In this document: one piece after another, positions 28,101-36,520 of the stretch
Layout: the number at the start of each line of letters is the position of its first letter
Numbering within the stretch: position 1 is the first letter of the stretch
From: an uncultured bacterium
Lineage (GTDB): Bacteria; Verrucomicrobiota; Kiritimatiellia; CAIKKV01
Assembly: GCA_938038445.1 (NCBI GenBank)
Contig: CALHRZ010000010.1
Coordinates: 128,646 to 192,645 of the forward strand
Length of the DNA: 64,000 bases
Direction of reading: 5' to 3'
Position numbers and translations under genes: made by a program
Notes under the pieces: generated by a model
Database searches by the model: none
What the model was told of the DNA's origin: nothing
Seen by the model: only the letters and a program-made list of their open reading frames with translations

Positions 28101-29092
28101 GTTATGCATTCACTGGAGCTGGGAATACGAATCTCGGGTATCCTCTTGTGCCGGCTCTTTCGCTGACGGTGAATGGAAACCTGTCCGTCCAGAGCGGAGG
28201 AGAAATCACGGTTCAGCGGATGGGGTATTACAGTCAGTGCGGTCCGGGGCGTACAACCGGCAATCGGTCCTCCAGCCACGGGGGAGAGGGAGGCAGCACG
28301 GATGGGACCGGCAGCAATGTGACCTATGGGTCGGTCCTTTATCCGAATACGGCAGGTAGTGGGGGGTCATGGGGAGGGCAAAACTTCTCGCCGGGGGGCG
28401 GCCGGATGAGACTGACCGTGACCGGGGCGTTGCAACTCGACGGGGTTCTGGATGCTCGGCCTGAAATGGGCTATCAGGACAAATCCTCGGGAGGTTCCAT
28501 CTGGCTGACGGCTGGAACGTTGACAGGGACAGGTCAGGTGTTGGCCTGCGGCCGCGATGGGAATCCGGGTGGTGGCGGCGGCCGGATTGCGGTCTATCTG
28601 ACGGAGGGGAAAGAGTTTGGGAACGTTACGCTGGACGCGCGTGGGGGATTTCATGGGACCAATGATGGCGCCGCTGGAACGATCTATATGGAGAACGCCA
28701 ACCAGTGGGGAGGTAGGGGGCGCCTGATCGTGGCGAACAGGGGGCGAATCTCGACGGCTCGAGCTGTGACGCCTCTTCCTCCGACGGGTGGCGCGTTAGC
28801 GTCCGACATTCCCCCCGTCTATGAAGCCTTTACCGATGATCTTTCCCGCGTGACGCTCGACATTGAAGGGGGAGGCCGGGTTCGCCTTTCGGCCGATTGG
28901 AGGGTGGCCGACCTTCAGATTGCCACGAACGGCTATCTCGAGACTCAGGGATACAAGCTTTACGTGTCGGCGGCGGAGCATCATCTGGATAATCCTTCGA
29001 AACGCGGCCAGGGTCCGACGTTCATGGTGGACGATTACCACAATATCGTTTGGCTGGGTCGGGGGTCTGGAACACTGATCCTCGTACGCTGA
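25112..29092 (+). CDS. Secreted right-handed beta-helix surface protein with duplicated Gly-rich modules
   Basis: A 1326-residue protein with AAGGAGG before the ATG and a signal peptide ending near HAAT. Residues about 22-405 form a right-handed beta-helix (DUF1565/Pmp-like; repeated GGAV, NCVF and NNTA elements). Residues about 408-460 resemble the choice-of-anchor Q motif (SPAIDAALN, GVEMGCYE). Residues about 470-566 look fibronectin-III-like. Two Gly-rich modules follow (about 683-883 and 1018-1210), each with a GGxWGG block, a GGSI(Y/W) block and an AGTxYxE block. The C-terminus GTLILVR resembles the tail of the protein ending at 17193. The likely role is surface attachment; no enzymatic motif is evident. 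Confidence 0.8.
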   Translation: MKRGAFQFWVAGLIAMAGVHAATYYVDVNYDLSNGTSDGSVTRPYTNIGAAVTAANGADGNIVMVADGLYRSLNAGGFENFGANGLTITKNTVIRGGYLGQLSGASFDWSEESRVPASTVIDLTDAGTRAFYLNTSSKRPTIDGFTIRNGSVTGNGGAIVYGGGFGVGGRIFNCVFSNNTATGQGGAVYISGNNNNNIAEVTNCVFVTNQAAEGGAVYVSNYSKTYDFNDCVFLNNAAVGGGGGAVSVAHSAYFLRCRFEGNAATAASGAGGATYNAANGVWVVATRCLFRNNTAGATGTGPGGAHGPSGTFSPGSFTGENCLFVGNSGDYTIRLSGNQTGSVILRHCTMADNFGGGVLSSHGLIVSNSIIAHNGHTGIRTTFSNPSINYNVVYGHETNYSGTAAAGPNDLSVDPVFVGREDYRLEKPSPAIDAALNIGVTNDLDGVPRPTRSGVEMGCYEEWQIPILTNRAPIVDSTQVEARAEFVYESTGIVTWAFFVLDTEDRGSGSLEDWWQVVTAGIPTQGLIFGASVTGLYPETEYTYRCVASNGYDVLFGPPATFRTPSAGGVTRLWTGAGGNELASNPTNWAGGTIPSASDYILLDSVSSNMTWNGGIGGLPTTVARWTQTESYRGTVTVMTTYASYSTVFTQLVVNGDCILNGGVWTHGTHQGVHSSDAQQRHRLCVRVDGDLRLGALARMDGYGRGLGNNGISEQIRGTLGGQRAETSGTIIPVPNRSTYGSITAPESLGRGGDWGGGNIRMGGGAIWLEVTGEARIDGQVLANPGTAQQTDVTPRHGSGGSIYVRTGRLAGSGLLDASNNDPGAYGGGGRVALVVTAQTDHASVILRAYGGGSGPGAAGTVYKEHAGHASGGGILIIDNNNQITYYYPQPYYTYGVTLMPDAANGGPVDLRQFSEVVVTNRAILGINHDTTLDWTNVNFRFHNRDRSFVALRGGSAVVWPSNFTVDGFTLLLDTNLVVTGNWTVGSGGRISACYSRYAFTGAGNTNLGYPLVPALSLTVNGNLSVQSGGEITVQRMGYYSQCGPGRTTGNRSSSHGGEGGSTDGTGSNVTYGSVLYPNTAGSGGSWGGQNFSPGGGRMRLTVTGALQLDGVLDARPEMGYQDKSSGGSIWLTAGTLTGTGQVLACGRDGNPGGGGGRIAVYLTEGKEFGNVTLDARGGFHGTNDGAAGTIYMENANQWGGRGRLIVANRGRISTARAVTPLPPTGGALASDIPPVYEAFTDDLSRVTLDIEGGGRVRLSADWRVADLQIATNGYLETQGYKLYVSAAEHHLDNPSKRGQGPTFMVDDYHNIVWLGRGSGTLILVR

Positions 29093-29164
29093 ATGGAGAA
29101 TCGAAAGAGGATAGCCGGAGTAGAGGGGTAGAATTTGCGATCCCTTCAGGGGGTCCAAAACCCC

Positions 29165-32100
29165 TTATTCGAGTATCCAACCCGAGGAAAGCCGCGAAAA
29201 GGAAACCCGAACGACATCATCCAATACGATGATGAGACGATGATCGCTGCGGTCGAAATGAACCGTTCGTGAGGGTCGCCCGCCATCCGTAAACACGAGG
29301 AGCAAGGGATCTTCCGACGAAGGCACGTACGCGACTTCGATGGGAAACCAGCGACAGTCCGCAAAATGATAGCCCCAATGGGTGTCGTGCACGGATCGTT
29401 CGGGATGGAACGTGATCCGCCCAGATTCCTGCCGCTTGATTCGCATTCGGAGGCACACATTGTTTCCTTGAATCTCCAGGTCATCAGGGGAGATTCGGTG
29501 AACCGGTCCGCCGCACTGAAAAAGAGAACGAACCTCCTGGTCCGCTTCAATATCTTCCAAAAGTACAATTCCTTCGCTTCCGGCGATGACCAAGTGACGG
29601 ATGACCCGTCGGACCTTGCCGTTGTAGGCGGCGGTTGAGTCGCACGCTGCATACTGGAGTGTACCACGGCTTTCAGCGCGCACGATTCGGCCTACCCAGC
29701 GGTTTGCGACGGTGGGCCCTATTCCCCCGATGATGGGAAGAGAATGGTCCTCGTGCCGAGGCTTGTAATAACCGGGATCGAGGATCATTCTATCGCCCTG
29801 AAAGTCGAGCCAAAAGGCGCCTGTATCGGCTTGATTATGGTGGGTGAAGGGAGGGCGTGCGCCTTTGAGCCCGGCGACCCAATCGGCGTCAAGGCGAGGG
29901 GCGGAACGCAGGAGGACGGTTTCGGTTTCCGGAAGCCATGAAACCGTTGGAAGAGAAGGAGGGTGGATGTTTTCCGGAACTTCGGGTCGCCAGAGCAGCA
30001 GCCGGTTCAACCTGGGGGAGTACGCGACAGGTTTTCCAGCCGTTTGCCGAGCGGTCAGCCATCGCATGGCATGATCACCGTACCAGAGCCCCAGGGGATC
30101 AGCGAACCGATTGGCCACGAACCATCCGATCGTACCACCGACCGGAAAGGGAATTGTGTCGTTGACGCCCGACATCGCGCCGTCGTTGCTCAGCCCATTG
30201 CGCACCATATTCATGGAATGGACCACAGCGGGGTGGTTCAAAAAGCCATCGTCCGATCCCGTGACCCGTTCCAGCGCCTGAGCAAACAGGAGAAAATGCT
30301 CCATCGCATAGGCCCAGTATTGAGCCCCTTCGGTGTTGCCTCCGTTAGGACCGTGGGCGTAATCGAGCCAGTTCCAAAGATATTCACGAACCCAATGGAG
30401 CGTCTGACGGGCTCGTTCCGGCTCTTCGGCGAGAAGGGCCAACGCCAAAAGACCGCATCCGCTGTTCCCAATCGCGTTGGCATTTGCGAGGGTCGTCACG
30501 GTCCAGCTGGCTCGCCGCGCAGTGGCCGCATAGAGATCCAGGAATTTAAGCATCAGGGAACGCCAATCCAATCGGTCGGAGTGCTGAAGATGAGGGTGAA
30601 ACGCATCGTAGGCGAGGGCAAGGCCGGCAGCGGCCATTCCCTCGTGGAGATGGATCTGATAGTCCAGGATTGTGTGGCGGAGCGCAGCCCGGACGGCATG
30701 GGTGGCCGTTTGAATGATATGGCGCCGACCCGTTCGAAGCCATTCGTCGAAACACTGTCCCGGAATATCCACGAGGTCCATCCGGTAGTTTCCGATACAT
30801 TCTACAGCGCTCTGGAGCAGAATCCGATTGAACATCCGCAACTGTTCGCGGGGAAGCCGGTGGAGACCCTGTTTTAAAAGGCGCCGCCCCTCCGCGGGGA
30901 GTTCGACATTCCGAAATGCGGTCTCGTCATAAAGATCTGGGGAGTCGAGAAGGCGGTTCAATTCGGCAGAGAGAATCTTCAACTGGTTGCGAGTCGGCGT
31001 TACGGATTGAACCACTTCCCGCCAAGTTTTTTGCGCTGTTTCGGATTGAAATTCCCATATCCGACGGGCGGCAGGACGGCGATTGCCCGCCCCATCGCGG
31101 ATCATGGTCTCGCGTGCCACACGAAACCAGTTGATTTCGTAAGAATCCGGAGTGAACGCGAAGGAGGATGGATCCTCCGGATTCGGAATATCCCTGACGC
31201 TCCATCGGGGGTGGGGACACAGGCGAAAGAACCGCTGGATAAGGGAATATCGTGTTTTTTGGCGAAGGGCTTTCAGTTCAGTGCGGTCGAAGACGAGGTA
31301 TGGATGAAGAACGGTTGAGGGGGTTCCTATGGACGGCAAATGGGTGCGTCGGCAGAATCGGCCCAGGTGCTCAACGCCCGTCGTGTTTTCGAACCAGCAT
31401 GCAACATGCGTGAATCGGTGGGGAGAGAGCGCCAGGGAAATCGGGATGCGCCGGCGTTGATGGGGTGGGATCGCGAGCGGGATTCGATGGGAGACTGGGC
31501 CGAAAGGGCCGTCCATGTCGAGACGGACATACCCCTGAATCTTTTGGCGTTCCGGATTGTAGAGCTCCAGGGAGTTGTCTAAAACCTCCGACAATAGAAG
31601 CGAACGCTTCCCGGGCGGTAGAAATACCAGGCGCCCGAAACGTTCGGTCTGGGTGAAACCGAGGTCCACCGGACTGCTGACGGCGTAATCGGCACGATCC
31701 GATCGGGGGCCGATATGGGCCACCAAGGCGCGAAGAATGGCGGGAGGGGGCGGCACCGACAAGCCGGCGAGAGACAGCGCAATTCGGAGTTCGAGGGAGG
31801 ACGGGCGTCCGGGACATTGCACAGTTCTTGCGGAGATTTTGTTGGATCCCTTGATCTCTCGATAGAACGCGCGGTTATCCCACCATGTTCCCCAGGGTGT
31901 GACCAGGATCTGAATGACGGCCTCGTCCGTTGCACCGCGAGGGATGAAAAGGATTTCCAGATGTTCTTGGAGCCAAAAATCGGGATCGCCTGGGGGTATC
32001 GGATCGGGAGGCGGAGGAGCAGAATTTTCCGCGCGAAGAACAAGGTCGCCGCCGTGGGTCCAGGCGAGACGGACCACAGGGCGTTTTTTTCGAAGCCGTC

Positions 32101-32263
32101 TTCCACGCATTTCAAGCCAGAGGGGAACGGGGCACATCGCGTTCCAGGCGTCCGCATTTTCAGAGAGGGGAAGGCAGCGCACCGGTATTTCGGGCGGCAC
32201 AAAGCCGCGGTCGCGAAATTCCTGAACGGAGTCAAAGGGGATTGGCAAGACTTCAGAGTGCAT
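29165..32263 (-). CDS. Heparinase II/III-like protein with CBM9-like N-terminus
   Basis: A 1032-residue protein. Residues about 20-225 look CBM9-like. The centre is an alpha/alpha-toroid with GNTEGAQYWAYAMEH, where lyases of this superfamily carry a catalytic Tyr. Residues about 795-1030 match the heparinase II/III-like beta-sandwich (HHNQADTGAFWLDF, DPGYY). This family cleaves uronic-acid-containing polysaccharides by beta-elimination. No signal peptide and no clear ribosome-binding site are visible at the ATG chosen, so either the enzyme is cytoplasmic or the start is wrong. It follows the gene ending at 32279 by 15 bases and is last in the four-gene operon. Confidence 0.82.
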   Translation of the reverse strand: MHSEVLPIPFDSVQEFRDRGFVPPEIPVRCLPLSENADAWNAMCPVPLWLEMRGRRLRKKRPVVRLAWTHGGDLVLRAENSAPPPPDPIPPGDPDFWLQEHLEILFIPRGATDEAVIQILVTPWGTWWDNRAFYREIKGSNKISARTVQCPGRPSSLELRIALSLAGLSVPPPPAILRALVAHIGPRSDRADYAVSSPVDLGFTQTERFGRLVFLPPGKRSLLLSEVLDNSLELYNPERQKIQGYVRLDMDGPFGPVSHRIPLAIPPHQRRRIPISLALSPHRFTHVACWFENTTGVEHLGRFCRRTHLPSIGTPSTVLHPYLVFDRTELKALRQKTRYSLIQRFFRLCPHPRWSVRDIPNPEDPSSFAFTPDSYEINWFRVARETMIRDGAGNRRPAARRIWEFQSETAQKTWREVVQSVTPTRNQLKILSAELNRLLDSPDLYDETAFRNVELPAEGRRLLKQGLHRLPREQLRMFNRILLQSAVECIGNYRMDLVDIPGQCFDEWLRTGRRHIIQTATHAVRAALRHTILDYQIHLHEGMAAAGLALAYDAFHPHLQHSDRLDWRSLMLKFLDLYAATARRASWTVTTLANANAIGNSGCGLLALALLAEEPERARQTLHWVREYLWNWLDYAHGPNGGNTEGAQYWAYAMEHFLLFAQALERVTGSDDGFLNHPAVVHSMNMVRNGLSNDGAMSGVNDTIPFPVGGTIGWFVANRFADPLGLWYGDHAMRWLTARQTAGKPVAYSPRLNRLLLWRPEVPENIHPPSLPTVSWLPETETVLLRSAPRLDADWVAGLKGARPPFTHHNQADTGAFWLDFQGDRMILDPGYYKPRHEDHSLPIIGGIGPTVANRWVGRIVRAESRGTLQYAACDSTAAYNGKVRRVIRHLVIAGSEGIVLLEDIEADQEVRSLFQCGGPVHRISPDDLEIQGNNVCLRMRIKRQESGRITFHPERSVHDTHWGYHFADCRWFPIEVAYVPSSEDPLLLVFTDGGRPSRTVHFDRSDHRLIIVLDDVVRVSFSRLSSGWILE

Positions 32264-32278
32264 GGGGATTGTCGCGGA

Positions 32279-35200
32279 TTATTCGAGAGTGATCATTCGA
32301 AAGTCTTTGGCCCGTACGGGCAGGATCAGTTTGTTTCCGGCTTCGAGCCGGGGTTCCCATGCCGCCCGTTCCTGAGTTTTCTTCTGATCGGGGTCTTCCA
32401 GAAGGAGTTGGCCCTTCTCGTCGAGAAGGACATCGAGCGAAGCAGTTTCCCCCGGCTTCCCAAGGACCCGATCATCCAAGGCGTCCTGGATCTGGGCCAA
32501 TTCTTTTTTGAGTTCGGTCGGGACATAGTCCGCACCGGGGGGTGGTTCGAAACTTGAATCCAGGGAACGGACCTTAGGATGAGGGGGAAGTCCCAAATGG
32601 TCCAGGTGGAGTTGGATGGTCATCGTGACGGGTTCCCGGCGGCGGTTGCTTGCGACCAGCAGAATTCCACCCGGTTTTCGATAGAAGGAAACCAGGCTGT
32701 CTTCTCCCTGCCCCTCCACCGTAATCGCCTCGCGGTTATCCCAGTAGGGGTGGAAGGACACCTTCGCGGCGTCGCCGGCGCCCCAGTCAAGCAGATCGTT
32801 CCAGAATGCTTTATACACGCGGCTGCCTTGGCCTTCGTAAACGGTGGCGGTTTCGTAATGCGCAAACTGGCTTTGAGCCTGACGGGCCATGCGCCACTGC
32901 CATCGCGGATAACGGTTGAGGGATTTGTCTTCGAATCCGCCTTCCGCGATATATGGCATGTAGAAGGAGGCCACCCCCCATAACCGGCTATTCTGGACGA
33001 CTTCGAACTGGGTTTTGGACGTGCTGTCGATCCAATCTCGGCTGTTGAGGGAGACGATGGGGCGGTTTTCGCCGTCGAGGTAGGCATCGCAGAAAACGAC
33101 GCCCTGGTATTGCCAGGAATAGGTGAGGTGGGCGATCAAAAACGGATCCCGGCCGTGTTGATGGAAGATGTTTCGCCACCGCTTCATCAATTCGCGAAAA
33201 GCAAAATTGCTGACTCCGGGTTGCTCGATTCCATCGGGCAATAGGATGGAGGCGCCGGCTTCCACGTTTCGGGCGGGATGTTCGTAGCATTCGTCGAGAT
33301 AAATCGCGTCCCAGATCTTTCGCCCGACCCATTCATTCATCTCCCAGCTTAGGTAGTTGACGAACCAGGGGGTTAGATAGACGGCGCTATGTTCGCCGCT
33401 TCGCCATTCCCAGTTGTCGTAGGCACCCGTCCGGCAGCCGAGCCATGCTTTGGAGAGATACATTGTTCGGAGTCCCAAGGGCTTGCAGGATTTCAGGAGT
33501 GGAGCCATGCGTTCGACATACTCCCAGCTGGGTCCCGCCTCGGGGAGGCGGGGGTCCGCGGCGGGAAACACATGCATGCTGTTATCCCGCAACGCAACCG
33601 GCCATGGGAAAAAGGCGTCGAAGACGTCCCCGACCACGGGGTCGCGGACAGTGCCTTTTTCAAACAGGCGATATTTATCGGGCATGGGCCGTGCCGGGTG
33701 GGGAAGGAACCCGAACACGATCGGCCTTTCCCATGAATATTTCGCCGGTTCCGCAATTAAGTTGAGATGCAATTCCACCGCTTCACCGTTTCGGACCATT
33801 TCGATTGCGCCTTTTTTCTTCGACTGTACCCAGCCGGCGGCGTTGTCGCAAAACCACCAGAGCCCCCGATTTCGGTCGTTCAGATCAAGATGGGTGTAAA
33901 ATCCCCACCGTTCCCGTTGTTCCCGTTCCGAACGCCACCATGCCTCCCATGTTAGGTCAGGAGAGTTCTTTTGCTGTTCTTGAAAACGACGCCAATCCTG
34001 ATAAGAGGCTGGATCCGCCCGGGACGTTAGAAGCAAGCCCTGGTCTTTTGGGAAGAGTCCGGTTTGGGGGCCGCGTTGGCCCACGGGATAGACAAGCCAA
34101 TGGGTAGCCAGAAGGCTTTTGACCGGGATGACCATCTGGATTGGCGCCACCTCCGACGCTTTTGGTAAAAGGCGGATTTCATGGCGCACCATACCGTCAT
34201 ATTCCGTTAGGCAGCGCAAGGTCAAATCAGCCGTTCGCCCCTCGAATCGGGCCGTCCATTCCACCGCCTTATCGTTCCCGTGGGGTTGGTCGGTGATGAG
34301 CCCCTGCATGGGAGTGCCGTTTTCCAGGAAGCGGACAGCGCCGGCAAGGAGATTGACCCCATCCGCCCAGATTTCAGCGGGGAGACCATCCGGTCCCAGA
34401 ACCCATGTGCTCATCCGGCTTTCGATTCGGTTGCCCTCCACCCGAAGAGGGGTCCAGGGGGGAGGCACGGTGGGAAGGATGCCAGCCCGACATTCGCGCC
34501 ACGGTTCCGTTTCAAACCTCCAGTTTTGCGCACCTTCCGCGGCCCGTTGGCTGTTCGTGTCCAAGATATGAAATTCGAACCGGTAGTTTTCATAGGGCAA
34601 GGGTTCGCCGTCGTTGAGGATGAAACGGTAGGCAGTTCCTTTCAAACTCTCCGATCGAAAAGGGCCGCGCATAATCTGTCCGTCGGATACTCGTTTTAAG
34701 ACAACTTCCGCCGCGAGGGGGGACTGATCTTCGGGAAGAAGCGGGGTGAGATTAAACTCGAGCCGACGGATGGACCATTTATATTGATAACGGGCTTCAT
34801 AAAGGGGGATGGGTTCCAGCGGTCCCATCCAGCGTTTCATAGCCTGGACGATTTCATCACCGCGCAGCATTCGCCGATAAGCGACGGCCTCATCAATTTC
34901 GATTCTCGGACGTTCGCCCCGGATGACCGACACGTCGTCTGGAACGCCGAATTCTGCAAAGGTTAATTCGGCCGAGCGATTTTGTGAATCCGGCCGTCGT
35001 CGTCGCTCATATTCCTTGCCGTTGATGGCGAGGATCGTGTGGCTTTCATTCCACGTAAAGCAGAGGTGGAGCCAACGGCCAGGGTCGAGGGGAATCCGCG
35101 AACGTTCGAGGTTATAGGCTCGGGGGAGTGTGATGGAAAACAACAGGGAAGAGGATCCATCGGGGTTGGCGGAATAGATTCGAGTGACACTGAGGTCTTT

Positions 35201-36505
35201 ACGCGGGGGAGGGGAATGGTGCCAGTAACCCGTGCAATCATCCCAGTTTTGGGGGCGCAGCCAAAATTCCAACGTGCCCTCCCGGGCGGTGATTCCCTTC
35301 AAGGGGATTCGCGCAAAGCCGATATCGGGATCCATCACCCAGCCGGTTCCTCGAATGCCTTCGACTTTCAGTCCGTCCAGAGTTTCATTCTTAAGATTGA
35401 GCGCAATGGGACCGGCTTGGGCACGATCGAGGTCCAGATTCAATCCATGGTCGAAGGAGGCGTGAAGAACCGTGCAATCGGATCGGAACCAGGGGCGGTC
35501 GAAGGCGAGAGGGCGGCGCCCTTCGGAATCGCGCCAAGGAATGGGAATCCGTTCGTAATAATCGCGCGTGGTGCGGCTGACGCGGATTTCGTCAAGCCGT
35601 CCGTGGAAACCCATCGTCCGATCCGTGGAATTGGCGATGGCGATTTCGGAACGGCTTCCTCCGAATGGCTCATATCGGTTACCGCTTTCGCTTCGGTAGC
35701 GCGCCACCGGCGCGCCGTTGATGCGAAGAATCGTTTCCCAGGTACCGCTACCTCCCGGCGCTGCATGAATCACGAGCGAGACCGAAATATGGACCCAGGT
35801 GCCGGTCGGGATGGGGTCCGAAAGCATGGGCTCCGGTGGATTGGCATCGTACCAAGCGATGACCTCGGGCGTCATGCGTTGGGGCGATGGAATTCCCCGG
35901 GGCTTTCGGAGCCGAAGTTCGATCCGTCCGTCGGGACGCAGGATGAGGCGGGATTCGTCCCTACCAAGCGAGAGGATACACGCTTCCTGTTGGGGAAATG
36001 ATTCGATCAGTGTCCAGGTTTCGGCAGCCATTGGGGAGGAAACCTCTACCTGCAGAGGGGCTCCCCCGCTGGTTTGCACTCCGTGGCCGAACCGGCCGTT
36101 GTCGATCACGGACCACCCTGGGGCAAGCGGAATGACACGCTGTTTCGGACTGTAATCCGCGATCGTTCCCGGTGGTAGCGCCGACTCATCGGGGAGGGGA
36201 ATTGCGAAGGGGTCGGTCAATTCCTGCCTGGGAATGGGAAGGCTTGCAGAAGTCGTTTTCTTTTCGAGGGCGCTTTCAAGCAGGTCCTCTTCCTGCTGAC
36301 GTTGGCGGACGACTGCGGCAAGCCGTTGGCGAGAGGTTGGGGTGGGGGGTCCGAAATGGAGCAGAAGGTCGGTATCCCGATCGGCCGCATACTCCTCCCA
36401 CCACATTTCGCCGAATCGATATTGGGGCACGTCGGCAGGTCCGGCGAGGCAAACCGCGGCCGTGAACAGAGCAACAAATCGGAGAAACAGAGCGTCGGGG
36501 TGCAT
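32279..36505 (-). CDS. Giant secreted glycosidase-like protein 3 (two LamG-like domains plus barrel)
   Basis: A 1408-residue paralogue of the proteins at 17302 and 20879, with a signal peptide (ALFTAAVCLAG). In place of the CBM9-like domain it carries two concanavalin/LamG-like domains (about 90-315 and 345-560). The barrel region has AIYLDECYEHP with the Asp1071-Glu1072 pair shared by all three. The C-terminal region contains a charged helical stretch and a short beta domain. It lies 15 bases downstream of the GH9-like gene and 15 bases upstream of the heparinase-like gene. The swapped accessory domains suggest that one catalytic type has been adapted to different polymers or linkages. Confidence 0.75.
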   Translation of the reverse strand: MHPDALFLRFVALFTAAVCLAGPADVPQYRFGEMWWEEYAADRDTDLLLHFGPPTPTSRQRLAAVVRQRQQEEDLLESALEKKTTSASLPIPRQELTDPFAIPLPDESALPPGTIADYSPKQRVIPLAPGWSVIDNGRFGHGVQTSGGAPLQVEVSSPMAAETWTLIESFPQQEACILSLGRDESRLILRPDGRIELRLRKPRGIPSPQRMTPEVIAWYDANPPEPMLSDPIPTGTWVHISVSLVIHAAPGGSGTWETILRINGAPVARYRSESGNRYEPFGGSRSEIAIANSTDRTMGFHGRLDEIRVSRTTRDYYERIPIPWRDSEGRRPLAFDRPWFRSDCTVLHASFDHGLNLDLDRAQAGPIALNLKNETLDGLKVEGIRGTGWVMDPDIGFARIPLKGITAREGTLEFWLRPQNWDDCTGYWHHSPPPRKDLSVTRIYSANPDGSSSLLFSITLPRAYNLERSRIPLDPGRWLHLCFTWNESHTILAINGKEYERRRRPDSQNRSAELTFAEFGVPDDVSVIRGERPRIEIDEAVAYRRMLRGDEIVQAMKRWMGPLEPIPLYEARYQYKWSIRRLEFNLTPLLPEDQSPLAAEVVLKRVSDGQIMRGPFRSESLKGTAYRFILNDGEPLPYENYRFEFHILDTNSQRAAEGAQNWRFETEPWRECRAGILPTVPPPWTPLRVEGNRIESRMSTWVLGPDGLPAEIWADGVNLLAGAVRFLENGTPMQGLITDQPHGNDKAVEWTARFEGRTADLTLRCLTEYDGMVRHEIRLLPKASEVAPIQMVIPVKSLLATHWLVYPVGQRGPQTGLFPKDQGLLLTSRADPASYQDWRRFQEQQKNSPDLTWEAWWRSEREQRERWGFYTHLDLNDRNRGLWWFCDNAAGWVQSKKKGAIEMVRNGEAVELHLNLIAEPAKYSWERPIVFGFLPHPARPMPDKYRLFEKGTVRDPVVGDVFDAFFPWPVALRDNSMHVFPAADPRLPEAGPSWEYVERMAPLLKSCKPLGLRTMYLSKAWLGCRTGAYDNWEWRSGEHSAVYLTPWFVNYLSWEMNEWVGRKIWDAIYLDECYEHPARNVEAGASILLPDGIEQPGVSNFAFRELMKRWRNIFHQHGRDPFLIAHLTYSWQYQGVVFCDAYLDGENRPIVSLNSRDWIDSTSKTQFEVVQNSRLWGVASFYMPYIAEGGFEDKSLNRYPRWQWRMARQAQSQFAHYETATVYEGQGSRVYKAFWNDLLDWGAGDAAKVSFHPYWDNREAITVEGQGEDSLVSFYRKPGGILLVASNRRREPVTMTIQLHLDHLGLPPHPKVRSLDSSFEPPPGADYVPTELKKELAQIQDALDDRVLGKPGETASLDVLLDEKGQLLLEDPDQKKTQERAAWEPRLEAGNKLILPVRAKDFRMITLE

Positions 36506-36520
36506 GGGGAATGGGGATCC

